11,173 nt of DNA from Ettlia oleoabundans. Lineage: Eukaryota; Chlorophyta; Chlorophyceae; Chlamydomonadales. Below are positions 1 through 8,100 of this stretch, piece after piece. The notes under the pieces are model-generated. The model was not told the origin of the DNA. It saw nothing but the letters and a program-made list of their open reading frames with translations, and ran no database searches. Numbering within the stretch: position 1 is the first letter of the stretch; each line of letters opens with the position of its first letter. The stretch spans positions 1 to 11,173 of the forward strand of contig JAAMXP010001849.1 of NCBI GenBank assembly GCA_019693395.1, read 5' to 3'. The position numbers and the translations under genes are program-made.

Positions 1-15
1 CGACATGCCCACCTG
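1..15 (+). other. Candidate 3' end of an upstream exon of the kinase gene
   Basis: The first 15 bases are followed by GTGAGTGCG, a near-ideal donor at 16. Read as CGA CAT GCC CAC CTG, the exon ends in phase 0. It can then be spliced to the candidate exon 102-141 and onward to 668-903 without a stop. An in-frame alternative that begins at the ATG at position 5 would run into TAG at 668, so that reading does not connect to the kinase. The upstream part lies outside the window. Confidence 0.4.
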
Positions 16-101
16 GTGAGTGCGTACTCGCGTATTGCCGAGCAAAGCGGCCGCGGCTCCAGACAACCTATACAACCTCGTAACCGGAAGTCGCCTTCCA
101 G

Positions 102-141
102 GCGGCTGCTCTTGTGCCAGCTCACAAACAGCGGGCTGCAG
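102..141 (+). other. Candidate 40-nt 5' exon of the kinase gene
   Basis: It is bounded by CCTTCCAG (acceptor ending at 101) and GTATGTGC (donor from 142). Read GCG GCT GCT CTT..., it is open and ends in phase 1. This matches an acceptor at 661-667 (ATTGCAG) that would extend exon 691-903 back to 668 in the kinase frame. The flanking introns would be 86 nt and 526 nt. The phase chain supports it, but the peptide is alanine-rich and not diagnostic. Otherwise this is 5' untranslated or promoter sequence. Confidence 0.35.
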
Positions 142-667
142 GTATGTGCTTTAGCGCGGTCAAGTTGATAGGCAGCAGCAGTGTGGGTGCGGCAGTAGCT
201 GAGGACGCCTGCCGATCAAAAGCGCAGCATGCCTTACACGTCTTCTTCAGAAGCTGGAAGAAGGGAGCGCAGACCCTCACCACAAGGCTTCTTCAAAGCC
301 GGGAGCCTGTAGCGCCTGGTGTCCTGGGATGAGGTGACAAACGAGAGCATTGAAGGCGCACACGACGTGTGCACGTGATGCACACGCGTTCTCGAGCCCA
401 GCACTCCCGGCTGAAAGCTTGGTGTCTTGGGATGGGAGCATCACGTCGCAGAAAATGTGTTTGAAACCCAGCAACAGGGAATTGCTTATCACGAGTTTGT
501 GGAGGAAAAGCGCCCACCATTAGGGAGGGAAACACCGCTGTCGAAAGTCAAGAGCCCGCGGGGCAGTACGGCCCGTGTTTGGGGTAGGTCAAGTACTCGT
601 GCACTTACTTCGCTCATTTGCGTGTGCAGCACCCCAGCAGATAACCTCAGCAACTGACCAATTGCAG
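142..667 (+). other. Region upstream of the first sure kinase exon, intron or promoter/5' UTR
   Basis: This 526-bp stretch has no convincing coding exon on either strand. ORFs present are short, in conflicting frames and resemble no family I know. It is either the first intron visible here (GTATGT at 142, TTGCAG ending at 667) or the promoter/leader of the kinase if translation starts at 691. It contains a CACGTG palindrome (372-377) within a short inverted repeat. Confidence 0.4.
359..377. promoter_or_regulatory. G-box (CACGTG) beside a CACAC/GTGTG inverted repeat
   Basis: CACACGACGTGTG at 359-371 is a near-palindrome and is followed directly by CACGTG at 372-377. CACGTG is the core site for plant bZIP and bHLH factors. 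It lies about 314 bp upstream of the ATG at 691. One 6-mer occurs by chance often, so a regulatory role is only a suggestion. Confidence 0.2.
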
Positions 668-690
668 TAGCGGCAGCTGTTCCAACTGAC

Positions 691-3600
691 ATGGCGGGCC
701 CCGTCACAGGGGTGCAGTTTGTGCCCACTGTAGACTCCGCTGGCGGGAGCAGGGACGTCAGCACGCACGGAACGGACAATCTGGGGAATGCTCTCGGAAT
801 CAAGCCTGCGGATTACGCACAAAATGGTGTGGAAAGCGGCGACGACACGCAACACAGCAAAAGGCGGTACAACATTGAGTCACAGTCCATCCACGGCGAC
901 ACTGTGAGGTTGGCGGCAGGCGCCGCTACCGCGCTCCTTACCTGCGTCCCTCGACTCGCGTTTGATGCTCTGGGTTTTTATTTTGAGCACAGTGGATACC
1001 CTTGCACCAATCATTGTGACTGCTTACAGCACTAACCACCATGTTTCTAGTCTTTTGCAGGCTGCTCGGCGACGAGCCATCACTGAGCTGCTATTCTTTG
1101 CCAGCGTAGGCGACTTACGGCGCTGCCAGCGCATAGTGCGGATTTGGAACCTGCAGGTGTGGCTATGATGTAGCTTCTCTGCAGTGCATGTCCAGGCAGT
1201 TCAGGCATTTAAGTTGAATCGTGGAGTGTGGGAGTTTTAAATGGGTTGCCAAGCCAAATGTTTGCGATGTACAGTTATCGGCATGTGCTGCATACTGTGG
1301 GTTACCGCTTTATGTTTTGAGGGCATAAGATAGTCGCTCCAGTCGTGTATAGCGCTGGTTAGACTGTGTATGGAGGTCACCAGTGCTGCTGCACATTCAA
1401 TTACCCCATGGTGTGCCAGTCTGTCGTACGTCCCTGACTCTTTCCCTTTCATCTGTTTGATTGTTTCCAGGTCTCAGATCCTACGTGTTGCGACTATGAC
1501 AAACGAACACCTCTGTGAGCAGCCATACCGCATGGGCTTGAGCAGCCCCGGGTGTACCGCAAGCAGCACTGATGCTGTGGAGTTGCATGCGCACTACAGT
1601 CATGCTGTGGCGCCTTCCCACAGTTCTGTGTGTTGATGAGCATATGTTGATGCTTTGCCGGGACCAGACTCAATAGGCATGGCCCCCAGTAATCTACAGG
1701 TTTGTGCACCTGCGTGCAGGCACCTGGCAGCCAGTGAGGGCGCCTACCAAGTCACTGAATGGTTGCTGACTCAGCAGGTGGATGTCAACTCGCTAGACCG
1801 TTTCAAGCGCACCCCGCTGGAGGTGACACTACAGTGCACAAGCAGGGCCAGTGCTGGTTTTACGGCAGTTTGGCAGTATGATTCTTGCTGTTCCACCAAT
1901 ACCCGTGCCACATGTCTGGGTAGCAGCTGCTGGACTGTGCAAGCTGCTGAAGGCCACTTGCTGTATGGACAGCGGTCCCCATCTGTGACAACAACATATC
2001 CCTGGGTTTGGGCTGCTGAACGTTGCTTGCTTCGTGCAGGATGCCGTGCGTGGCGAGTACCGAGAGGTGGCCAAGTTGCTGACCGATAATGGCGGCAAGG
2101 TGTACGAGGATGGCGCTCTAGTGGACCTTAAAGACAGCAAGCTGGCAGGGGTGTTTGGTTATGTGCCGCAGCAGATGTTTGATTTTGACCCTGAGTGGTG
2201 AGCAGGGACAGGCACGGCAATGTGCCGCAGCAGATTGTTGATTATGACCCCGAGTAATGAGCAGGCAATGCGCTAACCCTGCTGTGCAGCCTTCGCTCCA
2301 TTGGTGCACATTCGCAGCGCCATCATTCCTAAATTGGCAGGAGTTGGCTTGCTAAATGCAGGGAGATTGACCCCGACTCGCTCGAAATCATGGAAAAGCT
2401 GGGAGAGGGAGAGTTTGGCGTGGTGCACAAAGCGAAGTGGTGAGGGTGGCAGCGCGTGGACAACTGTATTTTTGGCACTCACATGAGTTTTGATCAGCTG
2501 ATACTCAGCGTGCCGGCAATCATCGGGCATGGCCCCTTTCAGTTTAAACAATATATAGGAACCAATATTGATGGCAATCACTGACATTAGAATTGACTGG
2601 GTTGTTGCCCAGGTATGGCACGCTAGTGGCTGCCAAAATTTTGAAGGGCTCCAATGAGATAGCGTTGGGTGATTTCCGGGGAGAAATTGAGATTTTGCGG
2701 CGTGTGCATCATCCCAACGCTGTGCAGGTATACATATGCTCAAATTGCTCTGTCAGTGCGGTTGCACGTTTCACCACTCAGTTGCCTTTGCCAATATGCT
2801 ACAAGTTGACCTTGTGTCCTTGGCCATTGGTTCGTTCATCTGCAGTTTGCTCCAGCTGTTCCACCCATAGCAGGCATGTGCTTTTCTTTCCCCTGCCTTC
2901 ATTGCTCTGATGTCTCCATTGTGGTGCAGTTCCTTGGTGCCTGCACTAAGAGGGAGCCCTACATTTTGGTCACGGAACTAATGAGCGGTGGGTCGCTAGC
3001 AGATGCCTTCCGGCGACCGCAGGTGTTCCCCATCCGGCGCGCTGTAGAGATTGCGTTGGATGCGGCGCGCGGCCTGGCTTACCTACATCACAGGCACGGC
3101 TCCTGCTCTGCTGGAACGTCCATGGTTATGCAGTCCTCCAATTGCCCAAGTGTTCAACCATTGCTTCATCATGCAAACGCTGCAGCTTTTACTGCAATCC
3201 TGCCGATGCGAGCCTTGTCCCCTTGGTCGCGGGAATGCCTGCAGGAAGCCAAATCCCATCATCCACCGTGATTTGAAACCTGGAAACCTGATGCTTAGTG
3301 GCGGGCAATACCAGGACCAGATGCAAATTGTGTTTGACACTGGGTGCACCAAGCTGGTAGGAATGCCTCACAAGTCATCTACTGGTCGTTGTTGCCACTC
3401 TGCACTTGACAGCATGACTGTGGGCACTCTGTTGGGCGTTGCAGCATAACAGCCGATCAGATTGCAGTTCTGACTTGCTGACCACCTGTCTGGACATCAC
3501 TTGCCCATCTGCAGGCCGATTTTGGTCTCTCCAAAACGCTGCCCATGAACAAGCATGCTGAGTATGGCTATCTGGATAGTAAATTCAGGCTGACTGGTGA

Positions 3601-4532
3601 AACAGGTGGCAACATCATCTGTGCTTTTTGTGCTGCCTGCCATGGGTTGTTGTCTGACTGTTACTCGTATTTCCTTCGGAGACTGCAATCCACCTCTGCC
3701 CTCTCTTGCAAAATTCCTTGATCTGGCCTGGCTGATTTGCAACCAGCATTCGTTGTCTTCAATCCCAGCCAACTCTATAAGCTGATTAGTGCTGCATTTA
3801 TTTTTGGCAGGCTCCTACCGCTACATGGCGCCAGAGGTGTTCCGCCACGAGCCCTACAACAGCCGTGTGGATGTTTACTCCTTTTCAATGATCGTTTACC
3901 AGCTGTTTGAGGTGACGGTGGAGCGATTTCCTGCCGCTGATGATCTGTGGCTCGCTGCTGTGTTCTTTGCCTGTGCTGACAGCAATTTGATGCTGTGCGC
4001 TCGCGTTGCTGGGATTTTCTCTGCCGCCTCTTGCTGCGCTTGAGCAGCTTTTTCTGCTGCATGCCGTCCGTTCGATCGCAGTTCCAGCCGCCATTTGCGG
4101 GAATGGACCCTGTGGAGGCAGCGCGACAGGCGGCTCTGTACGAGCGACGCCCGGAATTTGTCGCGCTCATGCAGCCCCACCCCATGAAGAAGGTTGGTTG
4201 ACTGGCAAAGCTTGACTTACATTGTCCATAAAGCATGCCAGAAAGCAATCGTATAATACTGCTTGTTGCCGACGTTCGTTTTTAAGTGCTGAGGCGGGTA
4301 GGGAAACACATGCCAGCCTATCCACCTCCGACATTGTTGGGCTGCCGGGATACTGGCCATATGACTTTTGTTGCAGGAGGTGGGGGAGCTGATTGCGCGG
4401 TGTTGGAGTCCTAACCCCGAGGATCGGCCCTCCTTCTCCACTCTGGTGAAAGAGTTGGAAAAAATTTTGGCACGGCTGCCGCGCACCGTCATGGTGCGAC
4501 AACCTGAGCGTGGCTGCTGCGCGGTGTCGTGA
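691..4532 (+). CDS. Ankyrin-repeat Raf-like protein kinase (ILK/VIK type), 13 exons, C-terminal CaaX box
   Basis: Seen: exons 691-903, 1061-1156, 1471-1514, 1720-1822, 2040-2197, 2362-2439, 2613-2727, 2930-3093, 3245-3356, 3515-3605, 3811-3911, 4082-4192 and 4377-4532 join in phase to 513 aa plus TGA. Residues 1-80 are low in recognisable domains. Ankyrin repeats span about 80-172 (DKRTPLHLAASEG at 113-125). The kinase domain spans about 213-495: G-loop GEGEFG 219-224, VAAK Lys239, alpha-C Glu255, HRDLKPGN 331-338, DFG 363-365, TGETGSYRYMAPE 388-400, DVYSF 412-416 and the RP at 479-480. All catalytic residues are present. The beta6-beta7 loop before KLADFG is about 12 residues longer than usual. 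Known: ankyrin-kinase order and the P-N-P-I-I-H-R-D stretch fit plant ILK/VIK Raf-like (group C MAPKKK) kinases, which phosphorylate Ser/Thr/Tyr. The protein ends in CAVS, a predicted farnesylation box, implying membrane attachment (inference). ATG 691 has a good context (GACATGG) and follows an in-frame TGA at 655, but upstream exons may exist. Intron 1157-1470 (314 nt) holds nothing I recognise. Confidence 0.88.
2161..2267 (+). repeat. Degenerate tandem duplication of an exon 3' end plus splice donor
   Basis: A block of about 47 bp beginning ATGTGCCGCAGCAG occurs at 2161 and again at 2220 (offset 59). There are roughly six mismatches. Copy 1 is the end of kinase exon 2040-2197 and includes its TG/GTGAGC donor. 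Copy 2 lies in the intron. There the same frame would read V-P-Q-Q-I-V-D-Y-D-P-E then TAA, and the donor GTGAGC has become AATGAGC. The changes inside the copied codons are mostly conservative or silent. Confidence 0.85.
3094..3244 (+). other. GC-AG intron in the kinase gene
   Basis: Joining ...CATCACAG (ends 3093) to GAAGCCAAATCCC (starts 3245) gives Y-L-H-H-R-K-P-N-P-I-I-H-R-D-L. This is the expected run into the catalytic loop of ILK/VIK kinases. The 151-nt intron then starts GCACGG and ends CTGCAG. A GT donor further on (GTCCATGG, about 3119) is also in phase, but it would insert nine residues (HGSCSAGT-like) just before the catalytic loop. Confidence 0.7.
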
Positions 4533-4928
4533 AGATGGTCCGGCTTCCGAACCCTTTTTCTGCAGTTGCCACTTCATTTGCAGCCGGGCCAATGAGTTGA
4601 AACGCTTGTAGAAGCCCCTCTCTTGGGTTGTGATTGATGCTGAGCCACGTTTGCTCATACAAGGTGATATCCTCATCGCTGACCATCCTCCTCATGAGGA
4701 TACCTCGACCCCACCGCACTGTTTTGCCGCCTGGTTTTACCCTACTTAGAGCCTTCTACCTGCCTGCACATACATGACTGGCTACTGATAGACTCTGACT
4801 TTTGGTCACGCGTTTGGAGGGTAGTTGCCATGTAGTTGCCATTCCTCGCAAGAGCGAGGAGTTGAGAAGTTCCTCCACTGTCAAATCTCGCTGTTGACTT
4901 TCACACCTAAGCACTGAGTACTGATTGC

Positions 4929-4933
4929 TGTAA
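4929..4933 (+). terminator. Candidate TGTAA poly(A) signal for the kinase mRNA
   Basis: TGTAA is the usual polyadenylation signal in chlorophyte algae. This copy lies about 400 nt after the kinase stop, a reasonable 3' UTR length. A second copy at 5165-5169 falls inside the opposing gene's last exon and is less likely to be used. Confidence 0.45.
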
Positions 4934-4947
4934 TGCCTGCCATATCT

Positions 4948-4952
4948 CTACA
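4948..4952 (-). terminator. Weak candidate poly(A) signal (TGTAG) for the GT77 mRNA
   Basis: On the minus strand this reads TGTAG, one base from TGTAA, about 195 nt after the GT77 stop. I saw no exact TGTAA on the minus strand between 5144 and 4533, so this variant or another signal would have to serve. If used, cleavage would fall opposite the kinase mRNA end. Confidence 0.2.
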
Positions 4953-5144
4953 ACAACTCGTAAGCGTCCCCATGCCACATCACCAAGTACTTGTCCCCAT
5001 AATGCGACCAGGAACTGTTGCGATCTGGACAGGGTTAATAGCTGAGCCATAGTGGGGGGTGCTGGGTGCAGCTCTCTGTTTCTGAACATCAAAAATGCAC
5101 TTCCTGGCCACCAGCTGTGCCTTCCTGCAGCCCAAAGTCAGTAA

Positions 5145-8100
5145 TCAGAGGTCCAACTGCCTGTTGTAAGGGCCAGAGTCGTCTGCCGCGAGGGCTGCTG
5201 CAGTCTTGTTGCGCAGGAATGCGCACGGGTGCTGGGGCAGCCTGGTGAAATCGCTGTTGCCGTACTTCGTGCTGACCTTGTTGCACCAGTTGGGCGGCTC
5301 TAGCACCGGAAGCTGCCAGGGCTGCCAGCCTTCTGCATAAGGGCGGCAGACTGAGTCGCTTGATAGTTAGTAATCTTCAAGTAATGAAATGAAGGTCTGT
5401 AGCTGTGGCCGGTGATGTCACAGACAACCAGCCACTTTTTGAACTAAGCCACTGATGAGCCAGAGGGTACACCAACTGCATGCATCCTTGATGAATGCAT
5501 CAAAGACCCTGGGCGTAGGTTCAATACAGGCAAGCACCGACAGACTACCTTCCCCAATCACCTGCAAGTTGCTGCTGGCCACCCACCTGCCAGTGGCGCC
5601 GGAAATTTGTAGTGTAGCTTGCGATACTCTTGATCTGCATCACCCCAAGACATGCAGCACCTACAGGAGAGGACAAGACTGGGTGAAACCCTTTGTGCAA
5701 TGGACAGAGTGCAGCCTGCCACACTAAACCCAACGCTGTTCTGGGCCGTCACCACGTCTAACAACCCTTGCACAGGGTAACTGCCTTTGACACGAGAGTT
5801 GGCTGCCAACAGTGAAAATAACTGTCACCGCATGTCAGGCTCATGTGCACTGCTTGCACTCTGTGCGTTGACTGTTGATTGTCTAGAACGCGGTCTGTTG
5901 CTCAAACTCATCAGCGATACCTGGCAAGGAGCCCTGTTCCTTTGCAAGTTTTTCGGCAAGGCATGCGGCACTCGAGTTGCAAACGTTGTGGCTGCTCACC
6001 AGAAGGGCGAGTCACCCCAGTCGGAGGTGGCCCGCTTGAACAGCTGGTCAAAGGCGGCGTTATCCTGAGCATCATCAAAGCCGCCAAAAAAGCCTGGGAC
6101 ATGCCCTCTGCGGGCACGCACACAGAGGGATTAGGCAGTTGTAACCCAGGTGATGCTCCAGCAGATGGTTGAACATGGCAGAATCATCACTAAACAGGTC
6201 ATAGACGACTGCAAAGAATGTGTTACCACAGACCTAAGGTGCAGCACAGCCTCCCCCTTGATGGGATCTGCCACCCTCAGCAGCTCCCCTTGCTTGATGC
6301 CCGGCCAGATGGTAGCAGCATGGCCAACTGTGTGGGAGGGCTCAGGGAAGGGCTGCGCAGGCCGGTTTGGCGCGATGTTCACCACAGCACGTGAATGTCG
6401 GACGCGGAGGGGAACCTGCGTTAAGTCAGGAAATCCAGCCCGTGACCGTTACTGTGCTGTGACCCGGCACGAGCATTCGGTATGCACCCCACCAACCACA
6501 TTTGCAAAACCAACATATTTGTCGGTTACCAACATGTAACCAGGATGCCAAGAAACGGCGACAGTGCCCCAGAGGCTAGCTACGTGATGAAGGTCACACT
6601 GCCAGTGTGTAAGGACCGCCACCTGCGGGTGCTGCAAAAAGCTGGCGTGGCGGTATGCGATCTGCAACTCATCAAGCTGGTGCACAGGAAGGAAATAGTC
6701 CAGAGGGCACTCAAACGGCACATTGTAATCTGTCCCCCTGCAAAAATGAGGCATTGTTTGCTGCTTATGCAAAACAAGTTGGTGCTTGCTTATTCGCTTG
6801 AACCAATAAAACAAACAAACAAACAAACAAACACGGCTGTTGGGCCACCGCACCCCGTTTACGCCCCCCCAGCTGCGGGCTCTGTACATTCCGAACTGCA
6901 AGGTCCATTAGGCCGCTTCTAGTAGATTGATTGGTTAGTGTCATCCCCCCCCTCGCTTTGGGCTGCACAGAGTTTCGTTAAGAGGTCAGCCCAGCCGGCA
7001 GTACAGCCTGCGGTACCCGTCTAAGCAACGTGCATTGGCTCGGCAAGCCACTGTGAGTGTTTTCAGTTCCGTATGTGGTGCTAACTTCACCTCAGACAGC
7101 TTTTCTGCAAGGTTGTTTGGCGTAGTGCAGCAAAAACCATTGCAACCTTGGATGTGAAGCAGAGCACTTGAGCAAGGCCACAGCAGGCACCATCTGGGCC
7201 CCATTGAGGATGTAAAGCGCCCAAGGCGATTAGGGTACCTTTCCTTCGAGGCAACAGGAGCACTTGCAGCAGCAAAGCCAATAGGCTTCCCTGCTGCAAG
7301 TATGTGTCCAATCCACCACTACATAAGCCCCGCTTCTTTGTGGTTTTCTGACAGTACAGCGGCACCTCCGAACATGCACCTCCGAACGAAACGCCCCCCT
7401 CCCTCCCTCCCCCCCCAGCCTTCCTATCACTACACTAACCAATCAATCTACTAGAACCGGCCTTACAGTGTTGCACGATGGAACTGCATTGCCTCACAAA
7501 CAAGGCGGGTATCTGGCCTGGTAAACGGTAGCTCGATGCGTATTGCGGACAACTTGAAACATGCACGGGAACGGCATCTGAAGCTAGACACACTCACTTG
7601 ATGCGGCAGCGATGTAAAATGTGCGGGTGTTCGTCAAAATCACACCAACACCAAGGCTGCGATACAACCAGCGTGCGTCCAAGTATGCGTGCCATCGCCA
7701 ATGCGTCCCTGCGTGACCACAAGAGCAAACGGACCCAGTGCTTGCATGCAGTCCTGACTGGAGGATTGTCGCAGCTAAAAGGTAAGCCTGCTGAAACAAG
7801 AATTTCTAAAGCATGGACTAGTGAGAAGCAAAGGTGATGTGTTTCTATGGCATGCAAGACTAGCAACGCTGACAAGAGGGCACCTGAAGGCTGCCAGCTG
7901 GTATGAAAGCGCCAGCCAATGCTTCTCGAGCAGAGGCATGCGGGCCCCTGGGTAGCGCTGCCGCTCGGCTTCCGCCACAACAGCCAGGGCATTAACTTCA
8001 TATATCAGAAGCTGCAACAAAGAGTCACTGCCGCTCCCGCCCCGCGCCGCAGGTGAGGCGTTGCCAAATATGGTGCCATGTGTTCCATCACCACTGCTGC

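Larger units (their letters stand above)
4533..5144. other. Shared 3' intergenic region of two convergent genes
   Basis: This 612 bp lies between the TGA of the plus-strand kinase and the TGA of the minus-strand GT77 gene. No exon with family motifs was found on either strand. The ORFs seen are short and low in plausibility. The region should contain both 3' UTRs, with candidate poly(A) signals close together near 4929-4952. Confidence 0.65.
6911..7462. mobile_element. Non-autonomous TIR transposon (PIF/Harbinger, Tourist-like MITE) inside a GT77 intron
   Basis: The 552-bp element is flanked by direct TTA copies at 6908-6910 and 7463-7465. Its ends are 31-bp inverted repeats with one mismatch, beginning GGCCG. 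A 3-bp TWA target duplication and GG(G/C)C-type ends are the known signature of PIF/Harbinger elements. The interior has no recognisable transposase or Myb-like ORF, so it would depend on an enzyme encoded elsewhere. It sits wholly within intron 7597-6738 of the GT77 gene. It contains a 12-bp direct repeat and a G-rich block near one end. Confidence 0.82.

Noticed and set aside
312..440. Two similar TGGTGTCYTGGGATG segments about 104 bp apart
   Set aside because: The match is only about 16 bases and flanks do not align. It is too short to call a repeat element.
1655..2089. 144-codon plus-strand ORF over the ankyrin region
   Set aside because: It runs through two kinase exons in the wrong frame and across an intron with clear splice sites. 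The ankyrin motifs appear only in the spliced frame.
5503..5586. Alternative GT77 ends: TGA by reading through the donor at 5586, or an exon starting near 5502
   Set aside because: Exon 5332-5145 continues in phase and encodes a protein-like C-terminus (E-P-P-N-W-C, L-P-Q-H-P-C-A-F-L-R-N). The alternatives give short unconserved-looking tails.
6809..6832. AAAC run as the 3' tail of a non-LTR retroelement
   Set aside because: There is no upstream reverse transcriptase or SINE-like promoter sequence and no target duplication around it. A simple microsatellite explains it.
6482..6922. 146-codon plus-strand ORF opposite the GT77 gene
   Set aside because: It is antisense to the conserved exon 6737-6623, resembles no family, and includes the AAAC microsatellite. 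It is a shadow ORF.
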